In this document: positions 37,406 through 48,985 of the stretch, piece by piece
Layout: each line of letters begins with the position of its first letter
Numbering within the stretch: the first letter of the stretch is position 1
Assembly: GCA_907165065.1 (NCBI GenBank)
Contig: OU015529.1
Coordinates: 10,608,554-10,672,553 of the forward strand
Source of the DNA: Caprimulgus europaeus
Lineage: Eukaryota > Chordata > Aves > Caprimulgiformes > Caprimulgidae
Direction: 5' to 3'
DNA: 64,000 bases
Translations under genes and position numbers: made by a program
The notes under the pieces: model-generated
What the model was told of the DNA's origin: nothing
Database searches by the model: none
What the model saw: the letters and a program-made list of their open reading frames with translations, nothing else

Positions 37406-39178
37406 CCTGATCAAAGCACAAAAGTTCTTCTATGGAACATGCAAGGCCATGCTAAGGGTTAGTGCTGTTATTATTGACAGAGACTTGGTTTAAAAAGAAA
37501 GTTCTACTGTGCTCTTGATTTTTTTTCATTGGACTGTGAGTTACAGCCAGGAAGATCTATCAATTTTTTACTGCACACACCACAGGCTCAGTTTTACTTT
37601 CACTGTGATCAGTTTTACCAGACTCTGACAAAGTTACACCAAACACAGCATTGTTTTTCTTCTAGCAGTAATTTTTTCACAGCTTTTCCCCCCCCTTACA
37701 GTCTACAATAGCGTCAAGAATTACTTCAGATGAGGCAAAAGTGTAATTGAATAATTTTAGTAGTCTTAAATCAAGCTGGCCAGTACCAAAATACTCTGAT
37801 TCCTGAAGCACTCCTTGGAAATTTAAGGGATCTTTCTGGAATCAATCATTCTGGCACATCACACAACCAGGAAAGAAACCTCTTTCTTCCGTGCACTAAT
37901 TTGTCATAGAAATCGGTTCTCTTGACATTGTCTCCTGTGCCAAGAGATGACAGTCGAGAGAATATATGTAAAAAAAGCTACAGACGAGGCAAGCTATGGA
38001 TAGTAGATTACAGTGAAAAGCAGTCCAAAACTTCTGTATGAAACCTTAAAGAAATGAAACTTGGCTTCTGTTAGAGATAAAGATTTCTGCTCTATACACT
38101 ATTTTTCCATTTCCCAAACGTGTTTTTTAAAAGGATGAACTACTTGTAAAAAGGAATATGATGAGAAATAGCTACTTCCCGTTAATTCTGCTTCCTGTAG
38201 GGATTTGCTCATTGGTGTGATCTCATATGTTCGGCGCCAGGTCGGGGTTGTATGTTCCAACTGGAACCTGCTTAGTCTACAGCCCAGTGTGTGATGAGAC
38301 AAAGAGAATAGACAATGCCCTTCAGCTTCAACTTGCTTGATACTGCCTCTGCAAAAGGCTGATACAGAAAGTAAGTTCATAATCCCAAGGAAAGGATGCG
38401 TCTCCATCAACTGTGTATGTGCTAGCCTACCACAAGACATGGCAACTTACTGACCTGAACTCTGGTTTAGATTTGTCCTTTTTAATACTGCTATGTGATC
38501 TGGCATGAAACAGCAGTGATAACCCACTGGTGCTTTACAGTTCCTGGGGAAAGTACCCTCCTACGTGCTGCTCTCTCTGATTTACAGTCCTCATAATGCT
38601 CAGCCATCAGTGGTTAAGTCCTGTAGAAGAAGCAGCACCCATTTCACGACCTCCAAGCCGTATACCCCGCACACAGGTCCCCATGTTGTAGCTCCTCCTT
38701 GTTTGACTTTGACATCCAAGAGCTCTAAGGCCCTTAAAACAGAGCCTATATGTACTGTAAATATAAAAAGGAAAGAGGCTGGAGCTACAAGGAAACACCC
38801 ATGGGAAATGTGGTGGTGCAATGTATCCCAGACTGTGCTGCACGCCTCGTTAAAGCAGGTGAGCTTCATCAAAGCAGTCACACAGGTTGGCCCAGAACCA
38901 GGGCCTTCACCACAACAGCACTTTGTGCCACTGGAACAGCTGCAGAAGTAGCTATTTTTTAAAAAAAGGTTGTAGATACCCATTTGGGGATATATGTTTT
39001 ACTTGTGTCCTGGAATAGGAACATGAAACAACTAAGTCTCACAAAACTTCTGCAAGACAAATTCCTTAACACCCCCAATTTTAGATGCAGAGACAAATGA
39101 AATTGACATCAAACCCAGGATGTGCACGAGAAGCTCCTACTCCTATGTTCAAACCACAAGATAATTCCTCTCCTTTCA
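37406..39178. other. Non-coding stretch, no gene seen
   Basis: Frames of 113-128 codons at 38.1-38.98 kb lie on both strands over the same bases and lack known motifs. A C8 run lies at 37688-37695. Nothing else was recognised. Confidence 0.5.
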
Positions 39179-39466
39179 GGCCCTGATCCAGAGCAAATCA
39201 GTTGGAGTCCTTCTATTGAGTTCTCAATCAGCAGTGTAATCACTTTAGCATGTGTCAGGATTAAAACCAGCCCTCCAAATAAGACCATGTCTACACTGCA
39301 AATGCCTCACTGATAAAGGAATACCAGCACAGTAAACAGACAAAGCATTCCTGGGGCGGTGTAAACTTACACTGGCAAATCTGCTCTTTGTAGTGGTATA
39401 GTAAAATCATCCCCGCAAGCAAAACAAGCACCATTTTGAGGTATAATTGCATCTACATGTGTAGTG
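39179..39466. repeat. Ancient MITE-like repeats (two kinds)
   Basis: GGCCCTGATCCAGAGCAAAT at 39179 is the start of the sauropsid 'ggccctgatccagcaaag' palindromic repeat. From about 39283, GACCATGTCTACACTGCAAA with later GTAGTGGTATAGTAAAATCA and TTGCATCTACATGTGTAGTG resembles a different non-autonomous repeat with 'gtctacact' ends and internal 'ggtatag' words. Both are old and their class is uncertain. Confidence 0.45.
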
Positions 39467-39533
39467 TTTGCTCACTGAGAGGTGTCAGTCTGACCAGAAC
39501 AGCTGTGCTGATAGAAGTCTGCAGCACAGACCT

Positions 39534-39571
39534 GTCCTTTTTCTTTTTCTTTTTCTTTTTTTTTTTTTTTT
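39534..39571. repeat. (CTTTTT)n pyrimidine run
   Basis: TTTCTTTTT rhythm ending in a long T run. Length-unstable simple repeat. Confidence 0.9.
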
Positions 39572-40035
39572 AAGTTTTAAGTAATTCATAACAATCAACA
39601 TCGACTCTCTACTCTCTAGTCAAAGTGGTGTCAGTTTGTCTGTTTAAAGGTTTACACATATTGGCTGATTTAAGAAAGAGAAAAGAAAGGAATTTTACGT
39701 GGTTACATGGGCTTGCCTTGGCTGGTATTTAGAAGAGTGTAGAGCTATGGAAATCAGATATACTGTGTGGAAACACCATTTCTGGACACAAAGCCAGGCT
39801 TTGTGAGTTTACAGCTAGATTTTTCCAAGACCCTATTCAGCAAAGTCCTGTAGTCATACCTGGCTAGCTCCACAGATGGAGGAAAACAGTAACGTGGAAG
39901 AGAACTCCCACATGGCCAGCCTCCCTCCCTCTACAACTGTAATGACATAATCCCTCTTGCTGTGGATGCAGATATCCCTGCACATTACATCTCATCTTCT
40001 GCTCTGAGAATTGAAAGGTGGAGATTCAGAAAAAA

Positions 40036-40049
40036 GGGGGGGGGGGGGG
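40036..40049. repeat. G14 homopolymer
   Basis: Fourteen G in a row preceded by A's and followed by an AAATAATAATA patch. Long G runs are rare in AT-rich DNA, can form G-quadruplexes, and are a common source of read errors. Confidence 0.9.
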
Positions 40050-40419
40050 AAATAATAATACAAGGAATGTTCAAGGAATACAAATGTAACTAGCCAAAAA
40101 GGTGGCAAAAATCTTAGCTGGGAAGACACTTTTCCTGGAATGCCTTTGAAAAATAAGAAAAATCATAGGTTAGCCTAGAAAAGTTCCCTTCCACCCCTAG
40201 ATCATGCTGTTTGCTTCTACTGCCTTATTAGGTACAATGCCTGTTTGACAATTTGTTAAGATATATTTAAATGGAAACAGATTTGACTTGATGATGTGAG
40301 ATCTGATACAATTATGTGAGGAAATCCTAATTTAACAATCAATCCCTTGAATCACATTTCCTTCCACCCAGTGGAATCTAATTCTGATAACCTAATACGA
40401 ACTCCTTCTTCTCTTTGCT

Positions 40420-40900
40420 CTTTTGCATATGTCTAACGCAATCACTGCTCCGTCTGCTGAGTCTCATCTTCACCCCTGACTAGTCAGCTTCCCTCCTGCA
40501 CTCATTCAAAGCAAGGTGTCTGATTTACTCAGCTCATTCTCTTGGCCTCCTTTTTGCTGGATTCTCAGCAGCCAAAAGGCTCCTTTCCCTGAGATAACTT
40601 TGCAGTCACCATCTCTAATCCTTCACTTCTATTATGTCCCCCTCCTCTATGGGGATAACCTTTCTGAGTCTCCTTTCCTCTCAAAGACCAATTTCATTTG
40701 CCTTTTCATTATCCTCCACCAATTTACAACTAAGCAACCTCCTCTGACACAGAAGCTGGAGAAGACATCCCAGTGATGCTACCACTGCCCCTTCTGACGC
40801 CAAAGCCTCTAATTCCCACCTAAGCACTGACAATTTTCTTTCTTTCCATACTGATACCCAGACCATCATTCTATGCCAGCTAGTACTGCATAAATAAGCT
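40420..40900 (+). mobile_element. Probable L2-type LINE remnant
   Basis: The segment is strongly pyrimidine-rich on the plus strand. One frame reads SAHSLGLLFAG, close to the L2 ORF2 phrase 'THSLDLIFTR'. Just downstream is TTTGCAGTCACCATCTCTAA, resembling the L2 'FSVT...LSDHH' coding stretch at the end of the endonuclease domain. Order and spacing fit L2 ORF2, but many indels are present and the ends are guesses. Confidence 0.45.
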
Positions 40901-41125
40901 TTTCTTTCCTTGTACCCACAAGGAAGAATTAGTTAAATAAACAAACAGAACTAGAGCCTCAGCAATCTCTTGTTTACTACAGACTTTGCTTCCTTAGCTT
41001 CCAGTTTTCCCAAACTGCCCAAAATGAATCAGGTATAGACTACTCCTCTATTCCCACACTCTCATCAGAAGGCTGTGCTTACTTGATAAATAGCACTTCA
41101 AATTTTCTTCTTAAAAAACCCACTT

Positions 41126-41590
41126 CATAGAATCATAGAATAGTTTGGGTTGGAAGGGACCTTTAAAGGTCATCTAATCCAACCCCCCTGCAGTGAGCAG
41201 GGACTTCTTCAACCAGATCAGGTTGCTCAGAGGCCCATCCAACCTGACCTTCAATGTTTCCAGGGATGGGGCTTCTACCACCTCTCTGGGCAACCTGTGC
41301 CAGTGATCCTTCCTTATGTCTAGTCTGAATCTACTCTCTTTTAGTATAAAAACATTCCCCCTTCTCCTATCGCTACAAGACCTGCTACAAAGTCTGTCCC
41401 CATCTTTCTTGTAGGCCCTCTTTAAGTATTGAAAGCTTACAACAAGGTATCTCTGGAGCCTTCTCTTCTCCAGGATGCACAACCCCAACTCTCTCATCCT
41501 TTCTTTGTAGGAGAGGTGTTCCATCCCTCTGATCGTTTTTGTGGCCCTCCTCTGGACCCGCTCCAAGAGGTCCATGTCTGTCTTGTACTT
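41126..41590 (-). mobile_element. CR1 LINE 3' end with ORF2 C-terminus
   Basis: This is the best CR1 copy here, in minus orientation. The plus strand opens with CATAGAATCATAGAATAG, the reverse complement of the ATTCTATG tail, then TTTGGGTTGGAAGGGACC. The minus-strand frame 41806-41174 (210 codons) carries the CR1 ORF2 C-terminus from about residue 73 on. Its blocks are DMDLLERVQRRATKTIRG, EHLSYKERMRELGL, EKRRLQRYLVVSFQYLKRAY, KKDGDRLCSRSCSDRRRGN and HRLPREVVEAPSLETLKVRL. The first 72 or so residues come from flanking DNA. Between RFRLDIRK and HWHRLPREV about nine residues usual for the family are missing in frame. The reverse transcriptase and endonuclease are absent, so the copy is dead. The break at about 41590 is the usual CR1 5' truncation. 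Confidence 0.92.
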
Positions 41591-44500
41591 CACTCCTGTG
41601 TGAATCAAACAGCCACCATTCTTCAGCAGAGACACAGCCCTAACACCTACCCTGGAGGAAGATGAAAAATGAGAGGACTGTTTCCTAGCTGTGCATACTT
41701 GAGAAAGAAATATGTCTTTTCTTCCCTCCCTTTTGCCTTGCTGAGCATGTTGCAGTTGTGATGACATGTCGGAGGTGATTAGGCACTCAGTTTGGATGAC
41801 ACACATAACTTATCCATGTGGCCAATAAAACCTCCACATAACACCTCCCCATCCATCTCTACAGTTCCTCTTGATTCCTACCCCAGACTTCAACACCCAG
41901 GAAAGTTATTTATGCCTAAGTGAATTAGCTTGCTAAGAATAAGTGGAGTGCAGTGAGCCAGCAGTTTTCTTCCCACAAATGAGAAAATAAGGAAGGGGCT
42001 CTCATAGCTCAATGTTGCTGAAAACAAATTGGCACGGCTAATTTTGGCCTGACAAGTGCACTAAGGATTCTTTACATTACCCATACAGGTCGAGCTTATC
42101 AGTTCACACTTGTTAGTGCAAAAATCTCTTTTCCTATCTTTGTTTCTGCCACTTCTCTTATCCTGTCACTCTCCTGGAGTAAGTGTACTGGCTGGGCACT
42201 TCAGTAGCCATTTTTGCAAGCACTCTTATTCCATTACAGAAAGATAGTCACACGTACACGCAAATGACAGTAGATTTCAGTGTAGTGCTTATCACAGAGA
42301 AAGGATAAGACAGCCTAGAGTACCTACTGTATTGCATGCTGCATTACACAAAGACGATTTCTTTTTCTGCAGCTTCCCTTCTGGAAAAGACAGGACACAT
42401 TTCAATTGAATCCTTTAAGAAAAAAAAGGTTATCCCTGATGATTTATCTTTGCAAAGGTAGCATTTGTAATTTCCTCTCACTTTGAAGTGGACTTGAGTG
42501 ATCATGAACTTGGACAGAGTTGGAGTGTCCTGAGTTTCAAGTTTTGGGATGTTAAACTGCCTGGCTGTGGACAGAGCACACCAATGTGCTGACAAAGTGC
42601 TTTCCTTTCCAAAGCATGGAAAAAGAAACTGCAGAAACAAAACCTGGCCAGTAATTTTGAAGAGAGACACCCTAATTTCAGGGGATTGGGATTTGTAGGT
42701 GGGAGGTGATTTACCAAGTTTTACAACTCCTGGGAAATTGGCTATGTGCTGAATCAGCCAGGAATGGGTCAAAGGGACTCTGCTGGACCTAGGCTGAATT
42801 TGGTGCTGATCCAGCTATTGCAAAGCACTGCTTGAGGCCTGAAGGGAAGGTTTGTAAAGAAGAGCAAGGAGTAGGCTGGAGATGGAGAGCCCTGCTGGGA
42901 AGACAGCTCTTCTAGGTACATAGGGACCTTAGGACCATAGGCAGTACATATGGTGAGAGATCTCCATGGGATGTGTAAGCTTGTTTTATGGTCCACTGGA
43001 CCTCCTGAGAAGTAGAAGAGATTGGCTAAATCTCCCTAAGTGAAGGAAAACCACAGATGCAGCATTTTTCATTCAAATCCAAATCATTCCATTTCATACT
43101 TCTCTGCTGAGTGAGTCACAGGTGCTAACCACAGATCCCTGAGAAAAGCAGAGGTCAAGCACTGGGCAAGGTGGTTTTCTGAAACTGGTTTTAGCTTGTG
43201 CTTGATCCAAAGCAATACTCTGAAGTCAAGTAGAGGCATTTTTCTTTTCAAGTAAATGAAGATTTCTTGGTATGAATCTTTCCCTTGCAGCCTGTTCGCT
43301 CTCCATTACTGAGCTTACACAGAGGCAGGTCTACCACACAGCCAAGAGGGCCACAGCCTTCTGCTAGCCCTTCCTGGGAAGGGGACACTCCACATCATGT
43401 GCGGGAGCAGCTTTGCCATGCAGAGTCCTCTCAGACACATTGCAACTGCTCCTGCACCAGTTCACTCGGTATTTTCACGCTGCACACTGGGCAAGTGAAG
43501 GCAGTCTGTTTGCACTCCGCAGCAGACACTTGTGATTCCTTGCAGTGGTTCCCTCCTCTCATACCTTCCGATAGAAAAAAACATCACTAATCTTGCATGT
43601 GTAACACTGGAGCAACTTACAGAGATGACTGCTTTCCCATTAATATTCCTTTCCCTTTTTTTCATGCCCAGGGGAGTGCTAGCAGTTGTCCTGTAGTGTA
43701 GATTTTGAAGCTCGATAAAGAAAAAAATTATGCAATAAGTTTTAGTTGGCATGCAGGCTGATTTTGTATCTCTATAAATGCCCTATCAGTGCACTAGGTG
43801 GATAGTTTCAGCACCTTTGACACACTCGGTTTTAGGAGGAGAAAGGAACATTGACAGAAGAGAAAGCGAGGTTCACTCTACCTAACACAGCAAAATTCAG
43901 TCTACAAGTCCAAGGACGAGGAAGGAGAATTATTAGCCTGCTTCACAAGCCCCCGAGATGTTCAGAGGATGCAAAACTTCTCTGATAAGCTGGGAATTCC
44001 ATTTCAGAATATTTCACACCTTGCAATCCCCTGGCAGACCAGTCTGTTTGCACAGACCCCGGCTGTTGGGATTCCAGATCTCACATTAGGCCATTTGGAA
44101 TTTATTTAACACATGTCACACATAACGCAAGACTTGCTTCAGAGGAATAGGCAAATCACTTGTAAGTGTGCATTTACAAGATCAGAAGTCACGGAAACCA
44201 TGCTCACTGCTTGTCAACTTATTCAGAGGAAATTGTGTAATCAACTTAAAATAGCAGTTATCCTTTACCTAGAAGGTCAAGCTCATAGTTCCTGTATGTC
44301 ACCACACTTGGCTATTAATCACTCAGGAGGAAATTCATCATTTTTATTTAAATTAAACTGTACAAAGTGGGGTTAAGTCTGAATTCAGATATCCTCTCTC
44401 TCTTCCAGAGAAGCTGCAAGAACCAGACTTTCCATACTTTAATCCCCAGCTCTTGGAGAAAAAAGAAAAAAAAAGAAAAAAAAAAGAAAGAAATCTGAGT

Positions 44501-46525
44501 GAAGGTTGCTAAACTACTTCTCATCGCAAGCTGTTAGGGAGACAGGTAGCTAAGCCATTCAACACCCTTTCTTTCATCTGTTCCTACGTTTTTCTCAAAC
44601 AGTTTGGATCCCACACCAAACTTCTCCCACTGGCATTTTCTCCTTCCACCTTCTCTATTCATCTCCTATGTGACTCATGGTAACTCATGAAATGAAGCAA
44701 AGGGACAAAGTGACTGAGGATCAATTTATGCTTAGACATGATGTTCTCTGTCGTCTAAAGCCAGGAGACTGCACTTATGGAAGACAATGTGAAAACATTG
44801 CCATCCCAGTGTGGTGCCTGGAAACACACTGAGTCCTTCACGCTCTGAGAACTGTTCATCGTAAAGGCCCCTCTGGACAGTGCTCCAGCTCATTAAATGA
44901 AAACTACTAAAAACACATTTCCCCCTGTCTGTCCTTCCTAAATCTCGTATCACATTATTATAATATTTTTTAGTACGCATGCCAGAAAACTGACAATAGC
45001 TCAGTCCCCCCTCCCCATCACTGGTCTCCTCAGGTAGTTTTTTTCTACCTGGACTTTCCCTGCCATGAATGAAGCTATGCCATTTTTGTTTGGAGGCTGT
45101 TTCAGAATCTGCCACTTTGGGATGTCTCTCCTGTGTGTTAAGTTGCATCTGGTTACACTCCAGAAATGCATTCTGTCAGGTCAAGAGTTTTTCTTCCCTG
45201 GGAATTAATTATGAAAAGTCTTCATCTCCAACATGTACAGCTACTTCTTATTTGCTGCTTACATGCTTTTCACTTTCCCATTTTTAAATGCACTGGAAAT
45301 GGTAACAAAAGAGATAATCTGCCTTTGTGGGTATTCCCATAATTAGCAACTCGCACATCTGGATGGAGTTTCAATAGTCCACTGTTATTCAATTTGTAAT
45401 CACACAGACTGTGTAGTGAACCAGCAGACCGGAGCATATAGCTTTTCATTATTATGTGGTATACAGTACCCATAATATACAAATAAACTCAAAACCTGCA
45501 GCAGCAACAATGACACATTCTGTGTGGCCTTATTCACCAAACAGCCCTCTAAGAAGTCTTTATTGAAAGATGCAACACATCCACTAATTATTTGGAGTTG
45601 TAAGTAAGTGGGCAGGAGGTGTAGGAAAATCTTGCAGCATCTGTTCAATATTCTAAAAAGCCAAGTCCAGCAGTATTTATAGGATTTTAAAATAAAGACT
45701 ATAAAAACCTACAGCTCAGAGCTTAGTTATGTGGGTGCACAGTACCACGCAACATGCAACAGTAGCCGATTTTACAGGATGTGTGACAATACATAACAGC
45801 ACAGCCAAAGGCAGGATCAAGCCCTTAAAATTTTATATTATGATTTGTGCTCAAAGATTTGTTTCAGTCTGGATGCCATGACTCATATTCTCCACTCCCC
45901 CAGTGCTTTATTCCCTTCTTCCCCATGACCCAAGCAAACTTTTTATTAAAATGCTCTGGATGCAGATTTGCTTTTTTAAGACTAGTATTTATGGATTTCA
46001 TCCTGCAACCTGTACTCAGAGGTCGGAGTCCCAAATGACACAAATGGAGCTATTTCCACAAGGACTAGGAGACTGGCCTGTCTGGACATGTTTACTACAG
46101 AAAAAAAAGGAGGTTTATTCCTGCTCCTTGGCTGAAGTGTTTTCCTTTTAATATCAGACTGCTCTGATCTCCTCAGCACAGGACTAACTAGGAAACCCCT
46201 CCCCAGCTTGTTTGGCCCCTACACAGCTTTTCAAGCATCATATCTGAGCCCACACTGTATTGCAGGACACTGCTGATCCATTTCTACGTGGTATTTCAGA
46301 AGTTTCAAAAGGCATCGCTACCAGTTGTTGACTACAAGACTTTATGTTAAAAACTTGATATTGGAAGAATGTACGATTCACTTAATCAACACTGGTTTAT
46401 TGAGAATCGGCACAGGGCTGTAAAAAAATCAAGTTTGAAACTTCTTGAGTCAAGGATTACTAAAGGAAGGTATGTATCAGTGGAATGCTTTATACAGAGA
46501 CTATAATTGCCAAGTGGATGAATAT
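41591..46525. other. Non-coding stretch, no gene seen
   Basis: No exon, RNA gene or repeat family was recognised over almost 5 kb apart from an A-rich purine run at about 44456-44493. Frames of 96-142 codons (42.34-42.77, 43.28-43.75, 44.73-45.15 kb) have no known motif, and most have a counter-frame. Confidence 0.5.
44456..44493. repeat. A-rich purine simple repeat
   Basis: AAAAG/AAAAAG rhythm over about 38 bases. Confidence 0.85.
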
Positions 46526-46690
46526 GACCTAATGATTATAGCCTGGCACTGTAAGTCAGGAGTTCTCCCTGTGGCTCTTCTTGTTGATACCCTACCTGAA
46601 TCAAGGAAGTAATTTTTAATCTTTATATCCTTTTGCTTGTTCATTTGCATAATACAGAATAATATAACAGTAACTGCCATGTTACCTTTC
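46526..46690 (+). repeat. MIR-like SINE
   Basis: The head GACCTAATGATTATAGCCTG with GGCACTGTAAGTCAGGAGTT fits the MIR tRNA-related start 'ggcctagtggttagagca..ggactg.gagtcagga'. Downstream, GTTCATTTGCATAATACAGA and ATAATATAACAGTAACTGCC fit 'ttcatctgtaaaatgg.aataata...acctacc'. Plus orientation. Confidence 0.55.
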
Positions 46691-47699
46691 TCCTCCAAAC
46701 CCGTCAGTCTTTGCATCTTCTGCAGCCTACCTAAACCACTCTGAGTTTGGATGAGCTTGAAAATGTCTATTTGTAGCAGGAGGACAGAGGTTGGGTCCCT
46801 ACTTGTTGTGGAGATTCTTGGGGCATTTGGTGACAAGACCAAAACAGAGACAGTATTGAGCTTTCCAGCAGGGCCTGCTGCTCTGGGATGAAGGACATTT
46901 CAGAGCATTCCAAGACCAATACTTTCCTTCCTCTCCCTTCTCCAAGTTCTGTGAAATGCTTTTTGATTGATGTTATATACATCAAGGTTGTTAAACTGAG
47001 TTGCAATAAATACTCACATTGATTTATCCTTTTTAAAAAAAAAAACCCCAAACTTGTGTATTTATACAGTCCTATGAAATAATAATTCTTCAACAACAAA
47101 AGCTGATATTCACCAAAACCTGACATCTGCAGATGGCACACATTCTGGCAGCACAAATCCACATGACAATTATCTGGGTGTTTTGTCTAGCTCCCAGTGT
47201 TAGAGATCTAGGTGGCACTGACAATAGATGCTTTCCAGCCAATCCCATACTTTTTTCAACCAAATACAAGCAAATAATTCCTTCTTGTGTGACAACACAT
47301 GGTTATTTCTCAAAGGTATTGTACAGCTACATTAATGCACGAGAAATGTGTTGAGGTGATGACTTGAAAAACACAATGGAGGTGCCAATCAAAACTTAGA
47401 ATACTGACAAACACTGAAGAAATTCAAACCTACATACAAAAGCTGGAGCTCAAGGCCCATGTGAAATAAAAAAAAAATAAAAATCACATAACATACGAAG
47501 AATTATCTTTAATTAAGAAAATATTTTTTTTCTCACGAAATCTGAATTGTTTAATTTTTTGAAAGTAAAGTTACAATAAGCAACAAGATCTCTTGCACAA
47601 ACTGTGCAGGGTAAGTTAATTTTGAATATAACTAAACAATATATTAGTGAAGTATTCCTTCCAGCTTCCTGGAGACTTGTATATTGCCAATTTATAATT
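46691..47699. other. Non-coding AT-rich stretch, no gene seen
   Basis: Nothing recognised apart from short A/T runs (47035-47045, 47468-47480). The 131-codon minus frame crossing 46.77-47.16 kb has no known domain. Confidence 0.5.
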
Positions 47700-47780
47700 A
47701 GTTGCAGATTTTCAATTACTTTCTAGCTAACAAAACAGTTTCATTTGCATTGTTTACTTGTCACTTAACTCAAATTGTAC
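47700..47780. promoter_or_regulatory. Candidate OCT/SOX/FOX overlapping site
   Basis: ATTTGCAT (octamer, 47743-47750) overlaps CATTGT (SOX-like, 47748-47753), which overlaps TGTTTAC (forkhead-like, 47751-47757). The surrounding sequence is repeat-free and AT-rich. A role is inferred from the words only. Confidence 0.35.
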
Positions 47781-48489
47781 CCAAATTGGTTATTTTAAAA
47801 TGTGACACAGATTTTCAGGGCCAAAGCAAATTCTATATATTTTAGTGTAACAAGCATCTGTATTTCAGTCTTCAGTGATAAAAGTGTACAGGATTTGGCC
47901 AAAACTCAATCAACTCCATCACAATCTCAAAATGCCTCCTGTGCAATTTGTCAAAAGCAGATTTCTTGGCAACAACACACAAAACTACAGCAACATATAA
48001 TGAAGAACATAATCTCAGAAAATACGCAAAGTTTGTTTTGTGTACTAATTGAAACTGGGAAACCACTGTAGGCAAATTTAAATTCAACAGAAGATCAAAG
48101 AAATTAACCATCAAAATATCATTCTGCTCCCGTGCTTAAATCTAGTCCACTGCATTCGGTTTCATTCCCGATAGCCTCATTCAGCAGGAGCTACAAAATT
48201 CAAGGCGCTAAAATTTGGGGGTAGAGTGACTAACACGAGTGACTTTATTTGGTGTTACTCAGTACCAGGCAGACCTTAGCTAACTCTGTTACATGATAAT
48301 CTTTATTATAATGTGCCCTGCTACACGATTTGAGAACTGGCTGTCTGCAGCAATACCCTGTGCCAAGAGATTCCTATTACCAGGGGAGAGAAGTGTTCTC
48401 CACCCCCTCTCCTTCCACACATCCATTAAATACAGGTGACTTTTGACTTCCAGGACAGTAAAGTGCAAGACTCCAATCAGCCTTTGTTA
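47781..48489. other. Non-coding stretch, no gene seen
   Basis: Nothing recognised; 89- and 80-codon frames on opposite strands overlap at 47.8-48.1 kb without motifs. Confidence 0.5.
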
Positions 48490-48985
48490 TCACAGAAGCA
48501 GAGAATTGCCTCGATTGGAAAAGACCTCTAAGATTATCGAGTCCAATCATTAACCTCACACTGACAAGTCCCCGACTACACCACGTCCCTAAGCACTACA
48601 TCTACAGGACTCTTAAATACCTTCCAGGGATGAGGACTTCACCACTGCCCTGGACAACCTGTTCCAATGCCTGAGAACCCTTTCAGGAAATAAATTCTTC
48701 AAAATATCCAATCTGAATTTCCCTTGGTGCAACTTGAGGCCATTTCCTCTTGTCCTATCACTTGTTACTCAGGAGAAGAGACTGGGACCCACCTTGCTAC
48801 AACCTCCTTTCAGGTAGTTGTAGAGAGTGATAAGGTCTCCCCTGAGTACTTGTTACATAATTGATCACCCTTCTCCTCCCCATATTAAATAACCACAGGT
48901 TTTAATCTTTCCTCATCCAGAATTTCCTAGTCAACATCTCTAATTGTTCTGAAAATTCTTCAATTTTTTGCTAGATGATGGGGGA
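48490..48985 (-). mobile_element. CR1 LINE 3' fragment
   Basis: Minus-oriented CR1 of the same subfamily as 201-545. Shared blocks include AAGACCTCTAAGATTATCGA, CACACTGACAAGTCCCCGAC, AGGACTCTTAAAT and TTGAGGCCATTTCCTCTTGT. It is clear up to TAAGGTCTCCCCTGAG at about 48845. Beyond that the sequence (CTTTCCTCATCCAGAATTTC, then TCTGAAAATTCTTCAATTTT) is CR1-like but more diverged and could be an older copy into which this one inserted. No coding capacity. Confidence 0.8.

Larger units (their letters stand above)
39467..40419. other. Non-coding stretch with simple repeats
   Basis: No gene was seen. Contains the pyrimidine run 39534-39571 and the G14 run 40036-40049, both listed separately. Confidence 0.55.

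Noticed and set aside
38099-38440. 113-codon minus frame containing TGGCGCCGAACA, reminiscent of a lysine-tRNA primer-binding site
   Set aside because: There are no paired long terminal repeats and no recognisable retroviral parts nearby, and the match is only 12 bases. Treated as coincidence, not a viral fossil.
42344-42772. 142-codon minus open frame
   Set aside because: No domain and composition like the flanks. No splice or promoter support.
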